Of a stretch of DNA of 64,000 nucleotides, positions 46,133 to 55,126 are shown piece by piece; the first letter of the stretch is position 1; each line of letters starts with the position of its first letter. Both the position numbers and the translations under genes were made by a program. The DNA is from Bin52 sp965243345 (GTDB taxonomy: Bacteria > Pseudomonadota > Alphaproteobacteria > Thalassobaculales > Thalassobaculaceae). The DNA lies in NCBI GenBank assembly GCA_965243345.1, contig CBDEUR010000003.1:1054001-1118000 (forward strand). The letters run 5' to 3'. Under the pieces are notes generated by a model. The model had not been told where the DNA came from. It saw only the letters and a list, made by a program, of their open reading frames with translations, and made no database searches.

Positions 46133-46965
46133 GGCTCGCCTCCGAGTTCGGCCATTGCGCGCCGGTACACGTCGTCCGGCACCATGGTGCTGTGCCAGAG
46201 GTAGCTGTCCTCTGCAAAGGAGGTTCCCTTGCCCTTGACGGTATGCGCAATGATCACTGTCGGCCGGCTGTCCGAGCAGGGCAGCGCGTCCAGCGCGGTC
46301 ACGATGCGGTCCATGTCGTGTCCGTCGATTTCCCGGACCTCCCAGCCGAAGGCGGCCCACTTGTCGGCCAGGGGCTCGATACCCAGCATGGCATCGACAT
46401 GACCGCTCTGCTGGACCTTGTTGTAGTCCACGATCGCGGTCAGGGCGCTGGTCCCGTGATGGGAGGCCGCCATCGCCGCCTCCCAGTTCGACCCCTCCTG
46501 GAGCTCGCCGTCGCCGATCATCACCACGGTTCGGAACTTCTTGCCCTGCAGCCGGGCACCGAGAGCCATTCCAAGTCCGACCGAGAGGCCGTGTCCGAGT
46601 CCCCCGGTGCTCATCTCCACCCCCGCAAGGGTGATGTCCGGGTGCATGCCGAAGGGCGACTCGTAGCCGTAGAACCGGTCGAGAAGGCTCTCGTCGCAAA
46701 AGCCGGCCCTGACCAGTACCGCTCCCAGTGCGGCATTTGCGTGTCCCTTCGACAGCACGAAACGGTCGCGGTCGGGCCAGTCCGGTTCATCGGGACGGAT
46801 GCGGAGGAACCGGAAGTACAGTGCCGCCAGCAGGTCCGCGGCCGAGAGCGAGCCGCCCATGTGCCCCGAACCGCCGGCCCGCAGTGCCCGCCATATGTTG
46901 CGCCGGATCGCCAGCGCCTCCGCCTCCAGCCGGCGCAGCATCGCCTGCCTGTTGCTTGTCGGCAT
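46129..46965 (-). CDS. transketolase, N-terminal (TPP-binding) subunit
   Basis: A 278-residue TPP-binding subunit. The GDG...N motif is GDGELQEGSNWEA through VDYNKVQQ, and SKGHANAALGAVL and STGGLGHGLSVGLGMALG are family blocks. Split transketolases occur in specialised sugar pathways and in sulfosugar degradation. It starts 5 bp after the GST stop, so the pair is in an operon with GST upstream and sulfatase downstream. The donor and acceptor sugars are unknown. Confidence 0.88.
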   Translation of the reverse strand: MPTSNRQAMLRRLEAEALAIRRNIWRALRAGGSGHMGGSLSAADLLAALYFRFLRIRPDEPDWPDRDRFVLSKGHANAALGAVLVRAGFCDESLLDRFYGYESPFGMHPDITLAGVEMSTGGLGHGLSVGLGMALGARLQGKKFRTVVMIGDGELQEGSNWEAAMAASHHGTSALTAIVDYNKVQQSGHVDAMLGIEPLADKWAAFGWEVREIDGHDMDRIVTALDALPCSDSRPTVIIAHTVKGKGTSFAEDSYLWHSTMVPDDVYRRAMAELGGEP

Positions 46966-46970
46966 GATCG

Positions 46971-47702
46971 TCACGGCTGGTCGTCGGGGACCGGCAGTGC
47001 GCGCTGGTTGTACATGATGGCGCGCATCCGGGACCGTTCCTCCTCGGTCAGGGTCGACGGGTCGACCGAAAGCCCGGACCCTGCCGCCATGCCCGCCTTG
47101 ACCGCGGGACGCTCGCCGAGTTCCTCGAACCAGCGCCGGAAGTAGCGGAATTCCTCGATGTCCTGTTGCTGGGACTTCCAGTTCACGCACCACGGGTAGC
47201 AGATCATGTCGGCGATCGTGTAGGTGTCACCGGCCACGTAGCGGTTGCGGTAGAGCTGGTTGTTGAGCACGCCGTAAAGGCGGTTCGCCTCGTCGGTGAA
47301 CCGGCGTACCGCGTAGGACTGGTCCCCCGCGTCCTCGCCGAGGCGCAGGAAGTGGCCGCACTCGCCGAGCTTGGGACCCTGGTTTGCCATCTGCCAGTTG
47401 ATCCACTGGTTGACCGTATGGCGTCCGCGCAGGTCGGACGGCAGGAACCGGCCGGCCCTTTCGGCCAGATAGAGCATGATCGCACCGGACTCGAAGATCG
47501 AGAGCGGCGGCCCGCCGTCCTCCGGCTCGGTGTCGACGATGGCCGGCATGCGGTGGTTCGGATTGATTTTCAGGAACTCGGGCTTGAACTGGTCGCCCTG
47601 TCCGATCCGCACCGGCTTGATGGTGTAGGGCATGCCCAGTTCCTCGAGAAGGATCGTGACCTTCTTGCCGTTCGGAGTGGGCCAGTAATAGAGATCGATC
47701 AT
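46971..47702 (-). CDS. glutathione S-transferase (YfcG/Ure2-like)
   Basis: A 243-residue GST. The thioredoxin-like N-terminal domain begins IDLYYWPTPNGKKVTILLEE, with Thr and Asn in the catalytic-loop position as in YfcG-type disulfide-bond reductases. NPNHRMPAIVD gives the cis-Pro and FESGAIMLYLAE the glutathione contact. The C-terminal helical domain follows. It is the first gene of the GST-transketolase-sulfatase unit and diverges from the DUF488 gene. Confidence 0.87.
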   Translation of the reverse strand: MIDLYYWPTPNGKKVTILLEELGMPYTIKPVRIGQGDQFKPEFLKINPNHRMPAIVDTEPEDGGPPLSIFESGAIMLYLAERAGRFLPSDLRGRHTVNQWINWQMANQGPKLGECGHFLRLGEDAGDQSYAVRRFTDEANRLYGVLNNQLYRNRYVAGDTYTIADMICYPWCVNWKSQQQDIEEFRYFRRWFEELGERPAVKAGMAAGSGLSVDPSTLTEEERSRMRAIMYNQRALPVPDDQP

Positions 47703-47967
47703 CGAGAGTTTCCGCCGTGGATGAAGGGGGAAGGAACTCCGCCGGCATACGTGCCGCGGGAGGCGGTTCCGGTCCCGGCCCGGACAGCGCCCGGTCCCAT
47801 ATCACGCCGGGTCCGGCGGTGTACACCGCCACGGCCGACCGGCGGACACGATGCGAGGTGCCCCTCGGACCGGGCGACGGGCGGGCTTCGCAAGCCATCC
47901 GTCACCGCGGCGGACGGGTCGGGCACGCAATCGGGCGAACCGGTCACGGGCCGGGAAAGGACAGCGC

Positions 47968-48414
47968 ATGAGGATCGCGACGATAGGCTTTGCCGGGAAA
48001 TCCGCACAACGGTTCTTCGAGCTTCTTCGCGAAGCCGGGATCACGCGTATCGTGGATGTCAGGCTTCACAATGCTTCCCAGCTCGCGGGTTTCGCGAAGA
48101 GGGACGACCTCGCCTGGTTCGCAAAGGAATTGTGCGGTGTGGAATACGTTCACGAGCCCAGGCTGGCTCCGACCAGGGAGTTGTTGAACGACTACAGGCA
48201 GAAGAGAATCAGTTGGGACGAATATGAAGTCCGGTTCATGGACCTCATGAAGCAACGGCGAATCCAATCCACCGTGGCCAGGGAAACCGTGGACAACGGT
48301 TGCCTGCTGTGCAGTGAGGACCAGCCGCACCGGTGCCACAGGCGGCTGGTCGCGGAGTATCTGGACGAGCACTGGGGCGGGCTGGACGTCACGCATCTGG
48401 GCCTCGGGCGGTAA
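47968..48414 (+). CDS. DUF488-family protein
   Basis: A 148-residue protein with the DUF488 signature: an N-terminal IATIGFAGKSAQRFFELL, then VDVRLHNASQLAGFAKRDDL, and the late cysteine block LLCSEDQPHRCHRRLVAEYL. Function unknown; the conserved cysteines and histidines suggest metal or nucleic-acid binding. ATG at 47968 has GGGAAAGGAC upstream. Longer in-frame starts lack homologous sequence. No operon partner. Confidence 0.82.
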   Translation: MRIATIGFAGKSAQRFFELLREAGITRIVDVRLHNASQLAGFAKRDDLAWFAKELCGVEYVHEPRLAPTRELLNDYRQKRISWDEYEVRFMDLMKQRRIQSTVARETVDNGCLLCSEDQPHRCHRRLVAEYLDEHWGGLDVTHLGLGR

Positions 48415-48869
48415 CCGACCGGACGCAGCGGTCCCGGGATCCCTGGTGCGGCAGTGACCCCTCGATCGGGCTGCAGGTCGCGGGCCTGTCGCTCGGCTGG
48501 GCTTGCAGCCTGCCGCCGGGCGCGGCGCCCGGGGTCGCGGACAGGTGCGCGCGCACCCGCCGGATCCCCGCCGCGCGTGACCGGATATCAGGCGGTTTCG
48601 AACGGCCATGGTCCCGGTGCCCGCGGACGGGGAAGCGCTGTCGGTGTGGTGCGGACCCACGGGCCGTGCGGGACCCTCGATGGCCGTGGTCGAGGGGAAC
48701 GGGCGGCAGCCACACCGGTTTGCGGCGTTCAGGCACATGCGGGCAGGTCAGGATTGCGCCGGTCGCATGGTGCCGAAGCGGAGTTTCGCGGGATGCCCGC
48801 ACGCCGGTGCCGTGCGTGTGCTATATCCGGCGCTGATGAGCCGGTGACTTGCGACAGGGGCGAAGCGTG
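48415..48869. other. intergenic region, no gene supported
   Basis: 455 bp between two plus-strand genes. It contains one compact GC-rich hairpin (48516-48532, CCGGGC...GCCCGG) without a T-tract, perhaps a weak terminator after the DUF488 gene. The MDR promoter must be in the right part but I cannot place it. No frame on either strand looks like a protein. Confidence 0.4.
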
Positions 48870-49790
48870 ATGAAAGCAGTCTATCTCGATCGACAGGGCG
48901 GTCCGGAAGTCCTGGTCTACGGTGAACAGCCGGACCCGGTTCCCGGGCCCGGGATGGTCTGCGTCGATGTCCACGCCGCCTCGGTCAATGCCGCCGACTG
49001 GAAGGTGCGTTCGGGCCAGTACGACGGCGGAACCATCGACCGGTTTCCGTACATCCTCGGCCGTGATTTTTCAGGCGTGGTCAGCGAGGCGGGTGCGGAT
49101 CTCGCGGTCGGTGAAGAGGTGTTCGGCGTGCTCGCCGCCGGTCAGGAAGGGACCTATGCCGAACGGGTCGCGGTACACGGCAGCATCATCGCCCGCAAGC
49201 CGCCGGAACTCTCTCACCTGCAGGCCGCGGCCATTGCGCTGACCGGACTGACCGCCAAGATCGCGATCGAGGATACGCTGGAGCTTCGCCCGGGAGAGAC
49301 CATCCTGGTCCAGGGTGGCGCCGGCGGCGTGGCCAGCATGGCGATACAGATCGCCAGGCACATCGGGGCCCGGGTGATCACCACGGCGAGCCCCGCCAAC
49401 CACGACTACCTGGACGCGCTCGGGGCCGACGAGATCATCGACTACACCAGCGTCGACTTTGCCGAGGTGGTGAGCGGTGTCGACGCCGTGCTGGAGACGG
49501 TGGGCGATGATGTCGCCATGCGCTCTTTCGATGTCGTCGCACCTGGAGGTCGGGCAGCCTTCATAGCCTCCGGCCCGCAGGCGCCGGCGTCGCCGCGGGC
49601 GGATGTCCGTTCGCTGCGGCCCGCTGTCGGCCGTGACCGGCCGCACCTCGAACGGGTGCTGGAGCTTGTGGCGTGCGGCGCGGTTCGCGTTCCCGAAATC
49701 ACCGAGTACCCGCTGGAGCGGGCACGGGATGCGCACAGGGTGAGCGAGGCGCGGCACCTGCGCGGCAAGCTGGTGTTCCGGGTGCGGTAG
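48870..49790 (+). CDS. MDR-family NADP-dependent quinone/alkene oxidoreductase
   Basis: A 306-residue zinc-free medium-chain dehydrogenase. The N-terminal GroES-like domain has HAASVNAADWKVRSGQY and LGRDFSGVVSEAG. The NADPH-binding motif is GGAGGVASMAIQIA (about 150-163). It lacks the Cys/His zinc pattern, which points to quinone oxidoreductase or enoyl reductase activity. ATG at 48870 follows CAGGGGCGAAG. It converges with the hydrolase gene, 10 bp apart. Confidence 0.86.
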   Translation: MKAVYLDRQGGPEVLVYGEQPDPVPGPGMVCVDVHAASVNAADWKVRSGQYDGGTIDRFPYILGRDFSGVVSEAGADLAVGEEVFGVLAAGQEGTYAERVAVHGSIIARKPPELSHLQAAAIALTGLTAKIAIEDTLELRPGETILVQGGAGGVASMAIQIARHIGARVITTASPANHDYLDALGADEIIDYTSVDFAEVVSGVDAVLETVGDDVAMRSFDVVAPGGRAAFIASGPQAPASPRADVRSLRPAVGRDRPHLERVLELVACGAVRVPEITEYPLERARDAHRVSEARHLRGKLVFRVR

Positions 49791-49800
49791 GGCGCGCAGC

Positions 49801-50490
49801 TCAGGAACCGGCGATCAGGTCCGCGAGGTCCTCCGGACGGGTCAGCATCGGGTAGTGGCCGGTATCGAGTTCGTGCCAGCGGGCACCGAGCATCTGCGCG
49901 CATCGCCGCTGGTGGCTCTCCGGCGGATTGACACTGCCCGTGCACCAGATGACGTCGGCGTCCCACGACTGTGACCAGAACCGCTTCAGTTCCACGGGCT
50001 GGTTCATGCAGGCGCGCGGATGCAGCGTGTAGCGGGCGATGGCCCAGCTGCGCACCGGTTCTTCCAGGTCGGCGAACAGGCGTCCGGTCACGTCGGACCG
50101 CGGCGGGCCCGAGGCGAGCGGCGTGTCGATCGGGGTCCGGCGCTGGACGATGTCGCCGATGCGTTCGCCGTCGAGCAGGGCAAGGGCATCGGCGAAGACC
50201 AGGCGCTGCACCCGTTCCCGCTCCTGTTCGGCCGCGCGTGCCATCACCATCCCGCCGGAACTGGTGCCGACCATGATGGCGTCGGTGATGTCCTGGTAGA
50301 ACATCAGCTCCGCAACCTCGTCGGCGTGGGTCTCGGTGGTGATGCCGGACCGGAGCTGGTGAGCGCGTTCCGCGCAGCCGTCGAGCGTCGGGGTGAAGAC
50401 ATCGTGACCGCGCCGGCGCAGGATCCGCGCGACCGGCTGCCAGATCCAGCCGCCCTGGTAGGCGCCGTGAACGAGAATGATCTGTGCCAT
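49801..50490 (-). CDS. alpha/beta hydrolase (hydroxynitrile lyase/esterase-like)
   Basis: A 229-residue alpha/beta hydrolase. It opens with ILVHGAYQGGWIWQPVARIL, the HGAWHGxWxW-type start of the salicylate-binding esterase/hydroxynitrile lyase group. The nucleophile is Ser in VGTSSGG, and LDTGHYPMLTRP carries the catalytic His. The ATG overlaps the stop of the upstream dehydrogenase (TGATG), so they are cotranslated. The substrate is an ester or a small hydroxylated compound, not determined. Confidence 0.85.
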   Translation of the reverse strand: MAQIILVHGAYQGGWIWQPVARILRRRGHDVFTPTLDGCAERAHQLRSGITTETHADEVAELMFYQDITDAIMVGTSSGGMVMARAAEQERERVQRLVFADALALLDGERIGDIVQRRTPIDTPLASGPPRSDVTGRLFADLEEPVRSWAIARYTLHPRACMNQPVELKRFWSQSWDADVIWCTGSVNPPESHQRRCAQMLGARWHELDTGHYPMLTRPEDLADLIAGS

Positions 50491-51383
50491 CACCCGGACT
50501 TCCCGACGATGTCCACCCCGGCGAGACGCTCGTAGATCCGCACCACGGAACTCGAATCGAGCTTGTTGAGCCCGGCGGCCCGCGCCATCTGGTACACCTG
50601 CTGGCTGACATTGGCCATGAAGACCGGCACCCCGATCCGCTTGGCGTGGGCGGTGACCAGCTCCTGGTCCTTGTAGACGATGTCCACGGTTCCGCCCGGG
50701 GCGAAGTCGTCGTTGATGATCCGCGGAATCCTGAGATCCGCGGCCGCACTTTGTCCGGAACTCTCCCGGATCACCCGGTACATGGTTTCAAGGTCGAGCC
50801 CGCTCTTGGCTCCGATCGCCAGTCCCTCGATCAGCGTGACGGTGTTGGTGATGCCGAGCATGTTGTTGACGAGCTTCATGACCAGCCCCTGTCCGGACGG
50901 GCCGACGTGGAATGCCGTGCGTCCGATGGCGTCGAAGATGTCCCGGCAGGCCTCGAAGTCCCGTTCGCTGCCGCCGACGATGACCGTGAGGTCACCCGCC
51001 TCGGCACGCCCGGTGCCGCCGCTGACCGGCGCGTCAAGCATGGTGATCTGCCGTTCCGCCAGGCGGGCCGCCATCGCCAGGGCGGCGTCGGGATCGATGG
51101 TGGACATGCAAAGCACCAGGTGACCGGCCCCGGCACCCTGCGCGATGCCGTCCGGTCCGGTGATCACGTCCTCGGCCTGCTGCGTGGTCTCGACCATGCA
51201 GATCGTCCGGGTCGCCGCGGCGGCGACACCGCGCGCCGAGCTCGCGGACCCGGCGCCGGCGGCGGTCAGCTCGCCGACACGCGCCCTGTCGATGTCGTGC
51301 ACCACGAGGGGAACTCCCGCCCGCAGCAGGTTCAGTGCCACCGGGCGCCCCATGGCGCCCAGTCCGATGAAACCGGTCTTCAT
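50490..51383 (-). CDS. 3-hydroxyisobutyrate dehydrogenase family oxidoreductase
   Basis: A 297-residue beta-hydroxyacid dehydrogenase. The NAD(P) motif is GLGAMGRP at about residues 7-14, the substrate-binding block is DAPVSGGTGRAEAG, and the catalytic lysine lies in GLVMKLVNNM. It oxidises a beta-hydroxyacid to a semialdehyde or reduces a tartronate-type aldehyde. It is coupled to the alpha/beta hydrolase downstream, which may release its substrate. Confidence 0.88.
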   Translation of the reverse strand: MKTGFIGLGAMGRPVALNLLRAGVPLVVHDIDRARVGELTAAGAGSASSARGVAAAATRTICMVETTQQAEDVITGPDGIAQGAGAGHLVLCMSTIDPDAALAMAARLAERQITMLDAPVSGGTGRAEAGDLTVIVGGSERDFEACRDIFDAIGRTAFHVGPSGQGLVMKLVNNMLGITNTVTLIEGLAIGAKSGLDLETMYRVIRESSGQSAAADLRIPRIINDDFAPGGTVDIVYKDQELVTAHAKRIGVPVFMANVSQQVYQMARAAGLNKLDSSSVVRIYERLAGVDIVGKSG

Positions 51384-51540
51384 GCGATCATGTCTCCCGT
51401 CTGGTGCGCCGGCCAGTCTATCCGGGCCCGGCAACCTGGCAAGGCGCACGCAGTCATGCGCTTTCCTCCCCGGCGCGATTCACTCGCACCGTCGAACTGT
51501 GGCAGACTGCCGCAGGGATTCCCGGAACGCGGAGAGTGGC

Positions 51541-52446
51541 ATGCGCAGTGCCGTGACGTTCTACAGCGAGGGCATGAAGCTCCAGGGTGACCTGTACCGA
51601 CCGGATGGCGCCACGCCAGGGGCAGGGCGGCCGGGGGTGGTGCTCTGCCACGGCTACACCGGTGTCAAGGATCTCTATCTGCCTGACAATGCCGCGGCGC
51701 TCGTCGCGGCGGGCTACGTCGTTCTCGCCTTCGACTACAAGGGATGGGGGAGCAGCGAGGGCCAGCCGAACCGGCTGGCGCCATGGAGCCGGGTCAACGA
51801 CGTGATGGCTGCCGTCACCTTCCTCGGCCTGCAGGACGGGGTGGACCGGGACCGGATCGGTCTTTACGGCACCAGCTACGGGTGCGCCACCGTGGTGGTG
51901 GCGGGGGCTTTCGACGAGCGTGTCGCCTGTGTGGTCGGTGTCGTCGGCATGGGGCACGGGGCACGCTGGATGCGCAGCGTCAGGCGGCCCGACGAGTGGT
52001 TCGACCTGCTCGAGCGCTCGGAACGCGACCGGGAACGCCGGGTGCGCACCGGGGCGTCGGAGTTCGTCGCCCGCGAGGAAATCCTGCTGCCCGATCGCCA
52101 GTCGGCCGCGCTCGCCGCCGCGGCCCGGGCAGGCAACCCCGACGCTGTCGGCCGTATTCCGCTCGAGTTCATTGACGAAACCCTGATCTTCCACCCCGAG
52201 TGGTTCGTGGAGCGCGTTGCACCGCGCCCGCTGCTGCTGGTGGCGGCGGGTGATGACCGGCTGGTTCCGCCGGAAGAAAGCCAGCGCCTGTTCGATCTCG
52301 CCGGTGATCCGAAGAAGCTGGTGGTGATCCCCGGCACCGGTCACTACGAGGTCTACACCGGGTCGGCGCTCGAGCGGGTGATGGAGGAGACCGTCAGCTG
52401 GTACGATGCCTGGCTGCGCGGAGGAAGCCAGGAGGAAGGTCAGTGA
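51541..52446 (+). CDS. S15/CocE-like alpha/beta hydrolase, intact copy
   Basis: A 301-residue alpha/beta hydrolase of the S15/FrsA-like group. The nucleophile elbow is GLYGTSYGC, the acid is Asp in AAGDDRLVPPEES, and the base is His in IPGTGHYEVYTG. It has an oxyanion block VVLCHGYTGVKDLYLP. It is a cytoplasmic esterase or peptidase-like enzyme. The stop overlaps the next start as TGATG. It is the only intact member of a duplicated pair; 53432-53815 and 55755-55812 are the pieces of the second copy. Confidence 0.87.
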   Translation: MRSAVTFYSEGMKLQGDLYRPDGATPGAGRPGVVLCHGYTGVKDLYLPDNAAALVAAGYVVLAFDYKGWGSSEGQPNRLAPWSRVNDVMAAVTFLGLQDGVDRDRIGLYGTSYGCATVVVAGAFDERVACVVGVVGMGHGARWMRSVRRPDEWFDLLERSERDRERRVRTGASEFVAREEILLPDRQSAALAAAARAGNPDAVGRIPLEFIDETLIFHPEWFVERVAPRPLLLVAAGDDRLVPPEESQRLFDLAGDPKKLVVIPGTGHYEVYTGSALERVMEETVSWYDAWLRGGSQEEGQ

Positions 52447-53246
52447 TGGAAGCCACATCGGAACGCCCGCCGCTGAAGGTGTACTGGCAGCCGGGATGTT
52501 CCAGTTGCCTCAAGGTCAAGGAATTCCTGCTTGCCAACGGCCAGCAGTTCGAATCGGTCAACGTCCTCGCCGACGAGGCCGGCTTCGAGGAACTCGCACG
52601 GCTCGGGCTGCGCCTGGTGCCCATCGTGGCCCGGGGTGACGACTGGGCAAACGGGGCCGTGTTCCGCGACGTCGCCCGGGTCGCGGGCTTTGCCTACGGC
52701 GGCCACGAGATGCTGCCGCCCGAGGTCATGATGGAACGGCTGGACGGGATCCTGCGTGCCGTCTGTCGCCATGTTGCCCAGATCCCCGAGTCGGAACTCG
52801 ACACCATGCTGGCGGGGCGGCCGCGCTCCTGGCGTCAGCTTGCCTACCACGTGATGAACATCCCCGAGGTGTTCCTTGACCGGGTCGAGCACGACGCGCC
52901 GTACACCTACGAGGCCCTGCTCGGCATCATTCCGGACCACATTGCCGGCCGTGACGATCTGGTCGCGTACGGCGAGGGGGTGAGACAACGACTGTGGGCG
53001 TGGTGGAAGCGCGACGGTGTCGGCACCGACTTTTCCCAGCCCGGGCGCGTCTACTACGGTGACGTGGTCCTGCACGAGGTGCTGGAGCGGACCTGCTGGC
53101 ATTCCGGGCAGCACGCGAGGCAACTGATGCTGGTCCTCGAGTCCCGGGGAATCGAACCGGATGGTCGGCTGACGGATGCCGACTTCGCCGGACTGCCGAT
53201 GCCGGCCGAGGTCTGGGACAACGAGATGCGGTTCGGTGAGGCCTGA
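52446..53246 (+). CDS. glutaredoxin-DinB fusion protein, intact copy
   Basis: A 266-residue two-domain protein. Residues 10-90 are a glutaredoxin fold with an active-site pair Cys18-x-x-Cys21 (YWQPGCSSC) and a cis-Pro in LRLVPIV. Residues 95-260 are a DinB/YfiT four-helix bundle with the metal triad His135 (LAYHVMN), His219 and His223 (CWHSGQH). DinB proteins include metal-dependent thiol transferases, so fusion to a glutaredoxin suggests a thiol-conjugate or mixed-disulfide chemistry. It is coupled by TGATG to the hydrolase and is likely cotranscribed. The second copy at 55809 is frameshifted. The substrate is unknown. Confidence 0.83.
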   Translation: MEATSERPPLKVYWQPGCSSCLKVKEFLLANGQQFESVNVLADEAGFEELARLGLRLVPIVARGDDWANGAVFRDVARVAGFAYGGHEMLPPEVMMERLDGILRAVCRHVAQIPESELDTMLAGRPRSWRQLAYHVMNIPEVFLDRVEHDAPYTYEALLGIIPDHIAGRDDLVAYGEGVRQRLWAWWKRDGVGTDFSQPGRVYYGDVVLHEVLERTCWHSGQHARQLMLVLESRGIEPDGRLTDADFAGLPMPAEVWDNEMRFGEA

Positions 53247-53254
53247 GCGGAGGC

Positions 53255-53434
53255 TCACCGGGTACCGGGAGCCCTGGAGGGCCCGGAGCCGCCCCAGGCC
53301 CTCAGGGCCAGCAGTGCCACGAACCCTTCGACGGAAATGATCGCGAGCGCGGCCGCGACGCCGAACTGCTCCGCCATCAGCCCGACGTTGAAGAATCCGA
53401 TCGTCCCGGTGCCGATGCACAGCGTCAGCATGCC
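53255..53434 (-). pseudogene. MFS transporter 3' fragment (duplication unit 1)
   Basis: Matches the last 180 bp of the intact MFS gene (56620-56799) with only a handful of differences, and reads MLTLCIGTGTIGFFNVG to the same stop. It is cut at 53432-53434, where it meets the hydrolase fragment. It has no start and is not a gene. Confidence 0.85.
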
Positions 53435-53815
53435 ATGGAGCCGGGTCAACGACGTGATGGCTGCGGCCACCCTCCTCGGCCTGCAGGACGGGGTGGACCG
53501 GGAACGGATCGGTCTCTACGGCACCAGCTACGGGTGCGCCACCGTGGTGGTGGCGGGGGCTCTCGACGAGCGTGCCGCCCGTGTGGCCGGTGTCGTCGGC
53601 GCGGGGCACGCTGGATGCGCAGCGTCAGGCGGCCGGACGAGTGGTTCGACCTGCTCGAGCGCTCGGAACGCAACCGGGAACGCCGGGTGCGGACCGGGGT
53701 GTCGGAGTTCGTCGCACGTGACGAAATCCTGCTGCCCGATCGCCAGTCGGCCACGCTCGCCGCCGCGGTCCGGGCAGGCAACCCCGATGCCGTCGGCCGT
53801 ATTCCGCTCGAGTTC
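53432..53815 (+). pseudogene. alpha/beta hydrolase internal fragment (duplication unit 2)
   Basis: Corresponds to 51780-52170 of the intact hydrolase. It still carries the nucleophile elbow GLYGTSYGC, but a 7-bp deletion in the GHG stretch near 53603 shifts the frame, so residues after it are read in another frame. Its left end is the duplication junction. Homology stops at the Leu-Glu-Phe codons at 53815, where the AT-richer island begins. About 220 bp of the hydrolase are missing from this copy. Confidence 0.83.
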
Positions 53816-54411
53816 CGGATGCGCCCCGGCAGTCAAGGTTGATGCCAAGCGGCCAGGAGCGCCCTCTTTTCCGGATCCAGGCCATTCAATTCGACGGGCC
53901 ACCCGGTACGGTGGGCAACCACGGTGATATTTCGAAGGTATTGACACAAATGCAACCAGAATACCACACGAATTGTCATCCTGAACCAAGCGTTGCGTGC
54001 AAACCAATATACGGTCCTGCCTTCGATTCATTGCGTCGAAAGCAGTCAGGAAAAGAGATACCCCGCCGATCATTCCGGTTCCATGCAGCAGATGACAGGT
54101 TCATCTCCGGCAAGCCCGGGTTCGAGCAAAGCAGTGTTGGCCTCCCTCTGCCACTTTATGTCGGTCTTCAAGGAGAGATCGACCATCGACGCTGCATGGC
54201 ATCGATGAAGTTCTGCGTCGCGTCATGGCAAACCTGTACTCGGGATGGCAGTCGCCAATGTCACACGCAGCACACCGTTGGCACAAGGTCACCTCCATAA
54301 GGCTGGTGCACGAAAAAGGCGGTGTCAGTCTTTGCATGGTTTCTCCATCTCCGGTGTCGGTTGCAGAATAGGCCGCCGTCGTGGACCGCCTGTGGGTTTG
54401 TCCTGGACCGG

Positions 54412-54612
54412 CGAGAGTCCGTGCTCGAAGATGGGCGCGCACTGCAAGTATCCATCCAGGATATTGCCCTCGGCCGCCAGTCGTGGGTGTTCGCCGGCCC
54501 TGACCGTGGCGGCAGGCGCGTCGCGACCATGTATACCCCCATCGGCACAGCCAGGCTCAACAACGTCGGTCTCCGGGCCTGGTCGCCGATATCCTTCGCC
54601 GGCCGCAGAGAC
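54412..54612 (+). pseudogene. IS66-family transposase (TnpC) C-terminal remnant
   Basis: Reads LEDGRALQVSIQDIALGRQ and SWVFAGPDRGGRR, then TMYTPIGTARLNNVG. This follows the IS66 TnpC end pattern (DDGR...NN..E..IRPIALGRKNWLFAGS...G.R....LI.TAKLN..DP.AWL). The N-N-x-x-E part is corrupted. After RAW a +1 frame gives LVADILRR, the next IS66 block, so there is a frameshift. No TnpA or TnpB was found. Confidence 0.68.
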
Positions 54613-55126
54613 GCCGCGGAACCGGCATGGCAAGCTCTTCGTCTGATGGAACTGGCAGGACAGCCAGCGACACGATCACGCCGCATGGCAGAAACGCTCG
54701 TCTGATCCGTCCCGATCGGCAGTACGCCGCCGATAAACAAACCACAAATCGCCCTGCAGCCGTTGGCGGATGCCTAATTGCGGCAAAAGGAATTTGCCAA
54801 TTCACCGCGAATTCGCTGTTCGAAGGCCATTTGCATCCCGTTATTCCCGATTTCGTGAGAGTCTCCGGGCCGACCGCATGCGCACATCTCATTTCGGTTT
54901 GTTTGCGGAGCGTGGGACCACCGATTTCCGGCCGGAAGCGACAGCAGACAAATGCCTTCAATGGCGCCTTTGGCTTGTAGTAGTTGGCAATTCGACTGGT
55001 AGTATCTGCCCGTATTTGGAAACTGCACATTTTTGGGTGGGCGGAACTGTCGTATTCCTGCAGCGCCGGGACAGATATTCGTATCATGGTAGAGTTTCCT
55101 GGAGATGCTGAAAGTGGAGGAATGCG

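Larger units (their letters stand above)
51780..53434 (+). repeat. tandem duplication, unit 1
   Basis: The left repeat of a direct tandem duplication with a period of about 1652 bp in this copy. It runs from inside the alpha/beta hydrolase (GCC at 51780) through the whole glutaredoxin-DinB gene to inside the MFS gene (GCC at 53432). The same order and strand content follow in unit 2. At the junction the base triplet GCC belongs to both parents, a microhomology. Confidence 0.85.

Noticed and set aside
48516..48532. Intrinsic terminator after the DUF488 gene
   Set aside because: GC-rich hairpin but no T-tract; left as a remark in the intergenic entry.
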